From SIBU01 sp964430335 (lineage in GTDB: Bacteria > Patescibacteriota > Minisyncoccia > Phycocordibacterales > SIBU01), in the NCBI GenBank assembly GCA_964430335.1, contig CAYSEN010000011.1:1-30318 (forward strand): 30,318 nucleotides of DNA. The letters are read 5' to 3'. Under the pieces are notes generated by a model that was not told where the DNA came from, searched no databases, and was given only the letters and a program-made list of their open reading frames with translations. Shown here one piece after another: positions 1 to 6,696 of this stretch. Position 1 is the stretch's first letter. Each line of letters starts with the position of its first letter. Made by a program: the position numbers and the translations under genes.

Positions 1-335
1 TGAGCTTCATTTTGACCAACGACTTTTGCCACATGCGCAAGCTGGAGTGCAATGATCGATGCGAGACCACAGCTCAAAGTTGCTTCTGTTTCAGGAATCC
101 TCGACAGTGCCAAGACGAGCATGTAGATAGGCGTACTGTCGAGGGTTGTGGGTTGCGCAGGGTACTCGTCGATACTTCGTCCAAGCAATTCCTCAACACG
201 CCCGACTAAAGCAGGATCAGTATCTCTTCTCGGTGCCGGCGGTGGCCGAAATAATTGAAGAAGCTCTTCAACCCTGTTCCCATCGCTCAGGCCGTCTCTT
301 TTGAGTATTTCTATAATTTGGTCGCACATATTCAA
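1..335 (-). CDS. Hypothetical orphan protein, 5' part (runs off left edge)
   Basis: An open frame reads leftward without a stop to the window edge, giving about 111 residues of the N-terminal part. An ATG lies at 329, but a GAGGAG Shine-Dalgarno at 347-342 is spaced 6 nt from an in-frame TTG at 335 and 12 nt from the ATG, so I chose the TTG. The visible protein begins MNMCDQIIEIL, has a proline/arginine-rich stretch near residues 30-38 (FRPPPAPRR) and then a hydrophobic helical segment (IYMLVLALSRI). A possible promoter upstream is TTGAAA, 16 nt, TATGTT. The DNA is clearly GC-richer than the core genes, like the other orphan mini-genes of this window. I recognise no family. It is divergent from the SMR gene. 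Confidence 0.6.
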   Translation of the reverse strand, partial: MNMCDQIIEILKRDGLSDGNRVEELLQLFRPPPAPRRDTDPALVGRVEELLGRSIDEYPAQPTTLDSTPIYMLVLALSRIPETEATLSCGLASIIALQLAHVAKVVGQNEA

Positions 336-401
336 TTTGGGCTCCTCAAAACATAACATTTATATCCAAAATTTCAATAAAACGTGTTAGTGGTAGGAAA
401 C

Positions 402-430
402 TTGTGGACCCCACCCAGTGGTTGTAAAAT
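402..430 (+). promoter_or_regulatory. Promoter of the SMR transporter gene
   Basis: TTGTGG at 402-407, a 17-nt spacer, and TAAAAT at 425-430. The ATG at 438 lies 7 nt after the -10 box, where transcription would normally start, so a leaderless mRNA is predicted. Confidence 0.6.
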
Positions 431-437
431 TTCACTT

Positions 438-755
438 ATGAACAATATTTTTCTCGGTCTCGTATTTTTAGCAGTATCGTTTGAAGTTATTGCTGACATA
501 CTCTTTAAATACTGGTCAATTGGTTCAAGGACGTATCTACTTTGGCTCGGAATCATTCTTTATTCTGCTGGTACAGTAATCTGGGCGTATTCACTAAAAC
601 ATGAATATTTGTCAAAGGCGATCACAATTTTTACCGTAATGAATTTGGTCGCCGTTGCTTTGATCGGAGTTTTTATTTTTCACGAGAATCTTTCTTTGAC
701 GAACAAGCTAGGAATATTGCTTGGAATTGCGAGCGTGATACTGGTACAAATTTAA
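438..755 (+). CDS. Small multidrug resistance (SMR/EmrE-like) or EamA-like transporter
   Basis: A 105-residue protein with four predicted membrane helices, the usual size of SMR proton-coupled antiporters. The first helix carries a glutamate (E16 in SFEVIADILFKYW), matching the essential E14 of EmrE, followed by the typical lysine. Helices 3 and 4 end in GILLGIASVILVQI, as in this superfamily. An upstream in-frame start at 384 exists, but it lies inside the promoter (402-430), so I chose the ATG at 438. The substrate cannot be read from sequence; polyamines, guanidinium or cationic drugs are known for the family. SMR proteins act as dimers, so this single gene would form a homodimer. The next gene starts 35 nt downstream from its own promoter. 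Confidence 0.75.
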   Translation: MNNIFLGLVFLAVSFEVIADILFKYWSIGSRTYLLWLGIILYSAGTVIWAYSLKHEYLSKAITIFTVMNLVAVALIGVFIFHENLSLTNKLGILLGIASVILVQI

Positions 756-778
756 TTTATGGGCTAGATTTGCCATGT

Positions 779-784
779 TATAAT
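779..784 (+). promoter_or_regulatory. -10 box of the 49-residue membrane peptide gene
   Basis: A perfect TATAAT ends 6 nt before the ATG at 791. No clear -35 box is visible. A leaderless transcript is predicted. Confidence 0.6.
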
Positions 785-790
785 CTGATT

Positions 791-940
791 ATGAAAATAA
801 TATGGAACAAAGTGACTTGGTATTCAAAATTAGCAGCACTTATTCTTTTTTTGATTGTCATTCCTTGTCTAACTTTTTATATCGGCGTTAAGTATGGAGA
901 GGTAAAGATTCTTCTTACCAATGTTGAAAAAACTCGCTAA
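791..940 (+). CDS. 49-residue single-pass membrane protein
   Basis: A short frame of 49 codons follows a perfect TATAAT at leaderless distance. The protein starts MKIIWNKVTWYSK, then has one hydrophobic helix (LAALILFLIVIPCLTFYIGV) and a short polar tail (KYGEVKILLTNVEKTR). Positive charges before the helix suggest the tail is outside the cytoplasm. From memory, the N-terminal pattern WNKVTWYSK plus one helix recurs in small Parcubacteria proteins; no function is known. Its last 20 bases overlap the start of the next gene (ATG at 921) in another frame, which suggests translational coupling and supports both genes being real. Confidence 0.6.
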   Translation: MKIIWNKVTWYSKLAALILFLIVIPCLTFYIGVKYGEVKILLTNVEKTR

Positions 941-1301
941 AATTTTTTCAATCTCTTTTATCCTAAATCTAATCTGGGAATTCGCACATTCTAGCTTGTA
1001 TGTGGCATACAAGAGTGGGGAAATTACAAATTACATTTTATTTCGAGCGGCGTTTTGGGACGCGGTCATTATCACTTTGATTGCCGTTGCTTTTGTAAAA
1101 ATCGATCTATTTAAGACTAGAAAATGGATAATTATTCCTGTAGGTATTGTCATAGCTTGCCTGATTGAAATCTTTGCTTTAAATACGGGAAGATGGGAGT
1201 ATAATAGCCTTATGCCTATTGTACCAATCGTAGGTGTAGGTCTATCACCGTTAGTACAACTTTCTATAACAGGCTTTGTTACTTTCCTTTTTCTGATTTA
1301 A
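921..1301 (+). CDS. Conserved multi-pass membrane protein, function unknown
   Basis: A 126-residue, strongly hydrophobic protein with about four membrane helices. Notable conserved-looking motifs are NLIWEFAHSSLY near residues 16-27, RAAFWDAVIITLI near 42-54, and GRWEYNSLMPIVPIVGVG near 90-107, all typical of an uncharacterised bacterial integral membrane family. The start is the ATG at 921, which overlaps the end of the 49-residue membrane peptide, so the two are probably translationally coupled. It is followed after 7 nt by the beta-lactamase-like gene in the same operon. The aromatic residues and aspartate inside helices could line a binding pocket, but no substrate can be inferred. Confidence 0.7.
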   Translation: MLKKLAKIFSISFILNLIWEFAHSSLYVAYKSGEITNYILFRAAFWDAVIITLIAVAFVKIDLFKTRKWIIIPVGIVIACLIEIFALNTGRWEYNSLMPIVPIVGVGLSPLVQLSITGFVTFLFLI

Positions 1302-1308
1302 AATCCAA

Positions 1309-2304
1309 ATGTCAGAGTCTCTGAAGAAAAATCTATTGATCGTGTCAAAGTACTTTGCATTTTTTATTGCTGGGTTTATTTTGTCTGGGCTACATATTCA
1401 TTTAGGGAAATATGAAATCGAAAGTCAGGCATATAGAGCTGGTCCCGGAGAATTTAAATATATAAATCCGCTACTTCTGTGCAATATAAACGAGAACAAG
1501 GAGTTCGAAGAATTTTCTAAGCTAAATTCAAGTATTGATAAGGTTAGCCAGGATTTTAAACAAAGAAAGGTGATTGATTCAGGCTCGGTCTACTTTAGAG
1601 ATCTTTCTACCGGTCAGTGGACTGGGATAAATGAGAATGATCTTTATAACCCAGCAAGTTTGTTGAAGGTGCCAATCTTAATTGCATATTTAAAACAGGC
1701 AGAGAAAACTCCAAATTTACTTAATCAAGAATATTTTTATGAACAGATTCCTGGACAGGCGCCACCTTTGGTTGGAAATCCCATTTTGAAATCAGGTAAA
1801 TATTACAAGGTAGAGGATTTGCTGAGAGGAATGATTATCGATTCCGATAATACGGCGACCATAATACTTGAAAATAAAATTGATAAAAAATTCTTGACTG
1901 GCGTTTATTCAGAGCTTGGTATAACTAGCCCATATCTTTTCCCAGATCAGTATCAAATTTCTACAAGAACCTACGCTCTTTTCTTTCGCGTTCTGTATAA
2001 CGCAACCTTCCTAAGTCACGAGATGTCTGAAAAGGCTCTAAGTATTCTTTCGGAGGTCAAGTTCGATAAAGGTCTAAAGTCAGGCGTACCGAAAGGTGTG
2101 ACAGTTGCCGACAAATACGGCTACTCAATTTTGAAAAAAGAAACTCCCAGATCCATTGAGTTGTCAGATTGTGGAATCACTTATGATAAAAAGAAGCCAT
2201 ATATTTTGTGTGTTATGGCAAAAGGATCCGACCCTGATCAAACCGCAGAGTATATAAAAGAGGTTGCGAAAACTACAAACGACTTAGTAAAAAGTGGAAT
2301 ATAA
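1309..2304 (+). CDS. Class A beta-lactamase-like serine hydrolase, membrane anchored
   Basis: A 331-residue protein with an N-terminal membrane anchor (about residues 9-30) and a periplasm-side serine hydrolase domain of the beta-lactamase2 type. The nucleophile motif SLLK (S117 to K120) and the second motif SDN (179-181) are both present. At the position expected for the third motif, KTG, I see DKYG (268-271), so activity may be altered. This family includes beta-lactamases and D,D-peptidases; an envelope or peptidoglycan role is more likely here than antibiotic resistance, but this is inference. The gene starts 7 nt after the preceding membrane protein and ends the operon. A hairpin at 2309-2328 follows the stop, but its T-tract is on the opposite strand. 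Confidence 0.75.
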   Translation: MSESLKKNLLIVSKYFAFFIAGFILSGLHIHLGKYEIESQAYRAGPGEFKYINPLLLCNINENKEFEEFSKLNSSIDKVSQDFKQRKVIDSGSVYFRDLSTGQWTGINENDLYNPASLLKVPILIAYLKQAEKTPNLLNQEYFYEQIPGQAPPLVGNPILKSGKYYKVEDLLRGMIIDSDNTATIILENKIDKKFLTGVYSELGITSPYLFPDQYQISTRTYALFFRVLYNATFLSHEMSEKALSILSEVKFDKGLKSGVPKGVTVADKYGYSILKKETPRSIELSDCGITYDKKKPYILCVMAKGSDPDQTAEYIKEVAKTTNDLVKSGI

Positions 2305-2328
2305 AAAGCCTCCCAAGGGTTTGGGAGG
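2303..2328 (-). terminator. Rho-independent terminator of the 2343-2600 mini-gene
   Basis: An 8-bp perfect stem (CCTCCCAA at 2309-2316 with TTGGGAGG at 2321-2328, 4-nt loop). On the minus strand it is followed by C and TTTTT (2307-2303), which assigns it to the leftward gene. Confidence 0.8.
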
Positions 2329-2342
2329 TTCTGGACGACGGG

Positions 2343-2600
2343 TTACCGAGTGACTGCACCCGGAACACGGAAGGAGCGATGACGCATCACGAGCTTCGGC
2401 TTTTCGTGGTGAACCGGCTGATCGGGGTCGGTCCTGCCGGTGCTAGCACGTTTCGCGCCGGCGCCGTTCGTCCCATTGCCATTGAGGGCGGAGAGGATGG
2501 TGTCGCGTGCGAGGCCCCTACGGATTTCGTCGGTCGTCATGTGACTGATGGTGTTGCTTCTTGCACTGCCGCCTCCCGGAAACGGGAGACTAGAGAACAT
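2343..2600 (-). CDS. Orphan mini-gene, hypothetical protein
   Basis: A leftward frame of 85 codons from the ATG at 2600, with another in-frame ATG at 2540 giving 65 residues that begin MTTDEIRRGLARD. The N-terminal part is glycine/serine-rich; the rest is basic and polar with no membrane helix, and resembles no family I know. A promoter at 2641-2613 predicts transcription to start near 2606, and a strong terminator follows directly after the stop, which together support this strand. No Shine-Dalgarno is close to either ATG; GGGAGG lies about 24 nt before the inner one. The DNA is about 60 % GC by eye, far above the neighbours. An overlapping rightward frame (2379-2687) is less likely. Confidence 0.5.
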   Translation of the reverse strand: MFSSLPFPGGGSARSNTISHMTTDEIRRGLARDTILSALNGNGTNGAGAKRASTGRTDPDQPVHHEKPKLVMRHRSFRVPGAVTR

Positions 2601-2612
2601 GTGCCAGGGGGA

Positions 2613-2641
2613 AATATACAACTAAATGATAAATTTGGCAA
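2613..2641 (-). promoter_or_regulatory. Promoter of the 2343-2600 mini-gene
   Basis: On the minus strand: TTGCCA at 2641-2636, a 17-nt spacer, and TATATT at 2618-2613. Transcription is predicted to start near 2606. Confidence 0.55.
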
Positions 2642-2660
2642 ATCAATAAAAGGGGACAAC

Positions 2661-2692
2661 TTTAAAAAGAAAAAGCCCCGTGGTTAGGGGCT
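2661..2692 (-). terminator. Rho-independent terminator of the 2696-2899 mini-gene
   Basis: On the minus strand: AGCCCC (2692-2687), 7-nt loop, GGGGCT (2679-2674), then a T-rich tail down to about 2661. It follows directly after the stop of the leftward frame. Confidence 0.75.
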
Positions 2693-2695
2693 ATG

Positions 2696-2899
2696 TTATG
2701 AAAGGCTCGGCTCTGTTGTTAAAAGGACGGACAGGCTCATGGCCAGGAGCGTGTGACTCAGAGCTTTCGCCATGTAATCCAGGAAGAGTGAGGTAGCTAC
2801 GAATGCGTAGCCACAAGCCCGTGCGTCTATGACCTCGACCCTCACCGAAATGTCTAGGTCTGGGGAATTCTGTTTGCATAATTTTAGAGCTTGGAACAA
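2696..2899 (-). CDS. Orphan mini-gene (frame and start uncertain)
   Basis: A GC-richer minus-strand stretch between a possible -10 box (TATATT, about 2904-2899) and a strong terminator. Two overlapping frames end inside it. The frame ending at 2696 reads up to 67 residues and looks the more natural: DLDISVRVEVIDARAC, then a hydrophobic stretch with GYAFVATSLFLDYMAKAL and LLAMSLSVLL. Its upstream TTG at 2899 lies in the -10 box, so the true start would be further in, for example a GTG near residue 19. The other frame (ATG at 2879, stop at 2691) has a better placed start but a histidine/arginine-rich low-complexity product. A non-coding RNA cannot be excluded. No family is recognised. Confidence 0.4.
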   Translation of the reverse strand: MFQALKLCKQNSPDLDISVRVEVIDARACGYAFVATSLFLDYMAKALSHTLLAMSLSVLLTTEPSLS

Positions 2900-2921
2900 T
2901 ATAGCAGAAATTTGTTAAATG

Positions 2922-2960
2922 AAAAATGCCGGGGTGGCCTTTGGCCGCCCCGGCATTTTT
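2922..2960 (-). terminator. Terminator of the yqeY-like gene (symmetrical)
   Basis: A 14-bp stem with one G-U pair: ATGCCGGGGTGGCC, loop TTT, GGCCGCCCCGGCAT. It is flanked by A5 on the left and T5 on the right, so it can work in both directions. It lies just after the stop of the leftward yqeY-like gene (2970). Confidence 0.85.
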
Positions 2961-2969
2961 AAAATCAAT

Positions 2970-3422
2970 TTAGAAAAGACTCTCCGCCACCTCCTTTACA
3001 TCTGCTCCGTCAGCTTTGCCTTTGAGTTCCTTCATAAGCATTCCTACAAACTGCCCAATTTTCGACTTATCAGTTATGCCTAGTTCCTTTTGCTTCGCAT
3101 CAGCTATTTTCTTAATATCTTCCTTGCTCATCATTTTAGGCAAATATTTCTCAAGGATGGCTAATTCCGCCTTTTCCGATTCTGCTAAATCTGCTCTGCC
3201 TCCTGCTGTAAACTGTTCTATTGAATCCTTTCTTTGCTTAACATTGCGTCTTATGACATTCAAAACATCTTCGTCTGAAAGTTCCTCCGTTGGCTTTTTG
3301 CCCTTTGCTACCAGCTCATTGGTAAATGCAGCGACAAGTCCTCGTACGACAAGCACTCTGGTCGAATCCTTAGCGAGCATCGCTTCTTTTATTTCACTTT
3401 TAATATCGGTTTGTAGTGACAT
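2970..3422 (-). CDS. yqeY: GatB/YqeY domain protein
   Basis: A 150-residue cytoplasmic protein of the YqeY family, full length for the family (about 147-150). It shows the expected start SLQTDIKSEIKEAMLAKDSTR, the central VIRRNVKQRKDSIEQFTAGGR and the C-terminal segment IGQFVGMLMKELKGKADGADVKEVAE. The fold matches the tail domain of the GatB amidotransferase subunit, which binds tRNA; the role of free-standing YqeY is not firmly known. It lies 66 nt downstream of the HisRS-like gene and has its own TATAAT at 3450-3445, 22 nt before the ATG, so it can be transcribed alone or with the upstream genes. A strong symmetrical terminator follows the stop. The tRNA-related neighbour fits a translation-linked role (inference). 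Confidence 0.9.
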   Translation of the reverse strand: MSLQTDIKSEIKEAMLAKDSTRVLVVRGLVAAFTNELVAKGKKPTEELSDEDVLNVIRRNVKQRKDSIEQFTAGGRADLAESEKAELAILEKYLPKMMSKEDIKKIADAKQKELGITDKSKIGQFVGMLMKELKGKADGADVKEVAESLF

Positions 3423-3444
3423 GTTTCGGAATTAATTTGAATAA

Positions 3445-3450
3445 ATTATA
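3445..3450 (-). promoter_or_regulatory. -10 box of yqeY
   Basis: TATAAT on the minus strand (3450-3445), 22 nt before the ATG. The -35 region is poor. This is one of the few core genes here with room for a short leader. Confidence 0.5.
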
Positions 3451-3488
3451 CGATGATTGTAGCAAATTTAAATTTTGGATGCACTCGG

Positions 3489-4691
3489 TTAAAACAATTT
3501 CTTAAGATAATTTGGTAGGTCCTCAATTTTTACGCTTTCCTGAGAGCGGTCAGACATATTTCTTACGATCATAGTGTTTTCTAAGGCTTCTTTTTGTCCC
3601 ATGATGATTGTGTAGGGAACTTTCATGTTTTCTGCGGTTCCTAGTTGGGAAATAAGTTTGTCGCGGGAGATTGATTGATGTGTAGGAATTTTCGCTTGTC
3701 GCAGGATTTCAATTATCTTTAGACTCTTAAGCTTTGCTTCAAATCCAAGTTGAATAAAGTAAATTTTCGGTTTCTGAAATTTAAGATTCTTAGAATTATT
3801 CTTTTCCTTAAACTTCATGGTCACACCAATTCCCGGAACATCCTTTTTATAGCCAATTTTCTTTGCGATATTTGCGTATCTCACTCCCGTAGCTAAAAGG
3901 GCAGGATCAGCGTTTTTTTCACAACCAAAAATCTCAAATAGGGTTTGGCTTGCAAAAGATCGGTTGCCAACAAGGCAGTGGTCAATCTCGTAAGGCACAT
4001 CCAAAATTTCAAGATACTCGAGTACTTCTTTAAAATGTTGTCTGCTAGATTCAGATAGGAAGTTCATCGACTTCGGTGCATTTGTTCTTATGCTTACACA
4101 TTTTTCGTTCTTACATACCAATAGGTCGAATATATCCCTGCGCATTTGTTGTTTACAGTGGGCAGGTAATTCTTCTATGTTTTTTCTGTAAAAATTGGAC
4201 AACTCTTTTCCAAAACGGGACAAGTTATCTTTTTCACCAATGCTGTTAATGTGAATACACAGATTTTCAAAACCTTCATCCTTAAGAATTTCGAACGTAG
4301 TCTTTATCAAAATAGCCTCGGCGACGCTCTTCGGAGTTCCAATGACTTCTAGCGATATGACCCTTTCCTTACTTTGGACTTTTTTTGACCCTTGAGTAGA
4401 GATAGGCTTGCCGAAATAAAGCATGACGGGCTGTGGCAGGTTTTGCATGTTTTGCTCATGATAGTACCTCACAAGCGCCACGCGCTCTTCTAATTGCTTA
4501 TTATCGCTATCGTTTTCATTTATAGACTTTGCTTTCTTAACATCATCTTTGTTTACAAGTGGAGGTTCAGCCAAGGTGAAGCCATAATATAGTGCAACCT
4601 CTGATGGTAGGTCCAAATTTTTATGCAACAACTCATCGCCTTTCTTTCTTGAGTTATTTTTATCAATCTTTCGCTTGATTGTCTTTGGCAT
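3489..4691 (-). CDS. Degenerate histidyl-tRNA synthetase paralogue
   Basis: A 400-residue protein that follows the HisRS chain but has lost its catalytic motifs. Residues 144-215 match the HisRS middle (IHINSIGEKDN; LPAHCK; LLVCKN; apparent 'NSLG...LDCKN' order). Residues 240-254 (LVGNRSFASQTLFEI) replace the histidine-binding LVRGLDYYxxTVFE motif, and ATGVRYANI (267-275) replaces GGRYD. Around 92-117 the class II motif 2 FRxE arginine is absent. The last 90 residues form an anticodon-binding domain (YFIQLGFEAK to LPNYLKKLF). It is therefore probably not an aminoacylating enzyme; a tRNA-binding or regulatory role, as known for HisZ and GCN2, is possible. It follows lepB by 30 nt in one operon, with a lysine-rich N-terminus. 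Confidence 0.75.
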   Translation of the reverse strand: MPKTIKRKIDKNNSRKKGDELLHKNLDLPSEVALYYGFTLAEPPLVNKDDVKKAKSINENDSDNKQLEERVALVRYYHEQNMQNLPQPVMLYFGKPISTQGSKKVQSKERVISLEVIGTPKSVAEAILIKTTFEILKDEGFENLCIHINSIGEKDNLSRFGKELSNFYRKNIEELPAHCKQQMRRDIFDLLVCKNEKCVSIRTNAPKSMNFLSESSRQHFKEVLEYLEILDVPYEIDHCLVGNRSFASQTLFEIFGCEKNADPALLATGVRYANIAKKIGYKKDVPGIGVTMKFKEKNNSKNLKFQKPKIYFIQLGFEAKLKSLKIIEILRQAKIPTHQSISRDKLISQLGTAENMKVPYTIIMGQKEALENTMIVRNMSDRSQESVKIEDLPNYLKKLF

Positions 4692-4721
4692 ATTTTTAAA
4701 AATCTTTTCAGGAATAATAGA

Positions 4722-5363
4722 TTACTTCTCGATTGATTGTGATTCATCGCCTGGGAAAACGGAAACCTTGTTGAAAGGGAAAAGTCTAAATAATGGCCTA
4801 CCGACAATCTCATTTGATTTAAGGGCACCCCACCATCTTGAGTCTAGACTCACAGGTCTGTTATCACCTAAGACAAAAAACTCATCATCTCCCAATTTAT
4901 ATGTTTTTGGATTTTCGCTCTTAGGGAATTCGACGAAGTTTTGGCTTAAAACAAGTCCGTCTTTGTGTTCGCTGTTTATAATTTTCACTTCAGTACCATT
5001 TAGCTCTACTGTTTCGCCTGGAAGACCTATAACTCGCTTGATTATGAATTTCTTTTCTTCAGGTTTTTTGAAAATTATGATTTCTCCACGCTTTGGGTTA
5101 ACTACTCTATGGCTTATTTCGTCGACGATGAGATAATCTCCGTCTTTAAATTGCGGATCCATTGAAGGGCCAGACACAACGAATGGCTGTATTACATAAA
5201 ATCTAATAGGTAGAAGAATTGCGAGAGTAACAATGGTAAATTTTAAGAGGTCGAGCCACGACTCCTTTGGTTTTTGAGATGTGTTGTCCAAAATTTTAGG
5301 ATCAGACACAGAAAAATTATTTTCTGTGTTGGAGGAAATATTTTTTTCTATTTCTTCGTTCAT
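4722..5363 (-). CDS. lepB: Signal peptidase I
   Basis: A 213-residue membrane-anchored serine protease that cuts signal peptides from exported proteins outside the cytoplasmic membrane. One membrane helix spans about residues 38-56. The catalytic serine is S67 in SGPSMDP and the general-base lysine is K109 in IIKRVIGLPGE. The GDNRPVSLDSR motif (166-176) completes the family signature, with a serine run where most enzymes have DSxDSR. The N-terminal 35 residues are polar and low in complexity. The gene heads a leftward operon with the HisRS paralogue and yqeY. Its promoter predicts a 2-3 nt leader at most. Confidence 0.95.
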   Translation of the reverse strand: MNEEIEKNISSNTENNFSVSDPKILDNTSQKPKESWLDLLKFTIVTLAILLPIRFYVIQPFVVSGPSMDPQFKDGDYLIVDEISHRVVNPKRGEIIIFKKPEEKKFIIKRVIGLPGETVELNGTEVKIINSEHKDGLVLSQNFVEFPKSENPKTYKLGDDEFFVLGDNRPVSLDSRWWGALKSNEIVGRPLFRLFPFNKVSVFPGDESQSIEK

Positions 5364-5372
5364 TACATCTGA

Positions 5373-5401
5373 ATTTTATTACCTCGAGGCGTTTGACACA
5401 A
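5373..5401 (-). promoter_or_regulatory. Promoter of lepB
   Basis: On the minus strand: TTGTGT (5401-5396), 17-nt spacer, TAAAAT (5378-5373). The ATG at 5363 is 9 nt after the -10 box, so the transcript is nearly leaderless. Confidence 0.6.
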
Positions 5402-5491
5402 GAGGCGAGTGTATGTTCGGACTACATTTTTTTGAAAAAAGTTCAATTTTTTACCTGTTCACAGTGCGTAGAATTTTTTTTCTTCATAAGG

Positions 5492-5497
5492 TATTAT
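5492..5497 (+). promoter_or_regulatory. -10 box of the 5504 membrane protein gene
   Basis: TATTAT ends 6 nt before the ATG at 5504, again at leaderless distance. A T-rich tract lies in place of a clear -35 box. Confidence 0.5.
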
Positions 5498-5503
5498 GTA
5501 TGA

Positions 5504-6688
5504 ATGCTAAAGGGCTACTTTTTTCAATTCATTGATCTTTTGTATGGAAGTATGGTGCTCATGTTAGGAATTCTTGTCGTGTTCGTCACGATTTGGTTTC
5601 TACCCATCTTCTTTCCTAACGTAGATTTCTCTGGTTTTACAAAAAGTTTTCAAATTCTCTACAACACTGCACCGGTTTGGGCTCCGATTTTTTTTGGATC
5701 AATTTTTATAAAGAATTGGATGACATACATCCGCACTGAATTCATAATCAAGGAAGGCTCAGTCTTGCTAGAGATTAAAGTACCAAAGGAAACTCTTAAA
5801 TCTCCACTTGCGATGGAAATTTTTTTCACATCTTTATATCAAACCGGTTCGGCAACATACATTGAGACATATTGGAAGGGAAAGGTACGCCCATGGTTTT
5901 CCTTGGAACTGGTCTCCATTGAAGGTCAGGTTAAATTTTTCATTTGGACAATGAAAAAATATCGAAATTTGGTAGAAGCACAACTTTACGCTCAGTATCC
6001 AACGATTGAAATTTATGAGGCGGAAGATTACATGGGCTGGATTCATAAACCTGATCCAGTAAATTGGCCAATGTGGGCAACATACTTTAAATTTACGAAG
6101 CCTCATGTTTACCCAATTAAAACTTATGTTGATTACGGCCTACATGAAAATCCTAAAGAGGAGTTTAAGGTTGACCCAATGACCTCGGTGATTGAATACC
6201 TAGGTTCTATGAGAAAGGGTGAGCACGTCTGGATTCAAATTATTATTCAAGCCCACAGAGTTCTTAAGCTAAAGGATGGTGTTTTGTTTAAAACTCATGA
6301 CTGGAAGCATCAAGCAGAACACGAGATAGAACACATAAGAGAGAAATCAATTACAGAGTCACACGGAGATTTCCCTGGAATGCCGAACCCTACTAAAGGT
6401 CAGCAAAACACNNNNNNNNNNNNNNNNNNNNNNNNNNNNNNNNNNNNNNNNNNNNNNNNNNNNNNNNNNNNNNNNNNNNNNNNNNNNNNNNNNNNNNNNN
6501 NNNNNNNNNNNATAAAGTTGCGCTCATTTTTCCAACCTCCATTTAAGAACTTTGAAGGTAGTCCAATTATTTTAAATACCGAGGAGTTGGCAACAATTTT
6601 TCATTTTCCTGGAAGTGTTGCAGGCACTCCTGGATTTGTGCGTTTGCCATCTAAACGAGTTGAGCCTCCAGCAAACTTACCAATATAA
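5504..6688 (+). CDS. Conserved CPR membrane protein, interrupted by assembly gap
   Basis: A membrane protein with two N-terminal helices (about residues 12-34 and 50-69) and a large soluble part. Recognisable segments are YPTIEIYEAEDY, KPHVYPIKTYVDYGL, EEFKVDPMTSVIEYLG, KGEHVWIQIIIQAH, and at the end LNTEELATIFHFPG and a proline-rich EPPANLPI. From memory this family is conserved in CPR genomes, and I associate it with type IV secretion/conjugation ATPase genes, but none is visible here. A run of 100 N (6412-6511) splits it. The frames on both sides fit the same family, but the true gap length is unknown, so the product length cannot be given. It is followed by mltG after 8 nt, suggesting an envelope role. 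Confidence 0.75.
   Translation: MLKGYFFQFIDLLYGSMVLMLGILVVFVTIWFLPIFFPNVDFSGFTKSFQILYNTAPVWAPIFFGSIFIKNWMTYIRTEFIIKEGSVLLEIKVPKETLKSPLAMEIFFTSLYQTGSATYIETYWKGKVRPWFSLELVSIEGQVKFFIWTMKKYRNLVEAQLYAQYPTIEIYEAEDYMGWIHKPDPVNWPMWATYFKFTKPHVYPIKTYVDYGLHENPKEEFKVDPMTSVIEYLGSMRKGEHVWIQIIIQAHRVLKLKDGVLFKTHDWKHQAEHEIEHIREKSITESHGDFPGMPNPTKGQQNXXXXXXXXXXXXXXXXXXXXXXXXXXXXXXXXXXIKLRSFFQPPFKNFEGSPIILNTEELATIFHFPGSVAGTPGFVRLPSKRVEPPANLPI
6412..6511. other. Assembly gap of 100 N
   Basis: Exactly 100 N bases, the usual placeholder for a scaffold gap of unknown size. It falls inside a coding region, and the missing piece probably encodes a further stretch of the same protein. Confidence 0.98.
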
Positions 6689-6696
6689 ATTTACCT

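Noticed and set aside
12..209. Rightward frame of 65 codons at the left edge
   Set aside because: It lies antisense to the leftward partial gene, which has a Shine-Dalgarno and reads openly to the window edge.
2379..2687. Rightward frame of 102 codons with a good AAGGAG before its ATG
   Set aside because: It reads through the promoter and terminator of the opposite strand, and its C-terminal part is low-complexity lysine-rich translation of that non-coding DNA. The terminator orientation supports the leftward gene.
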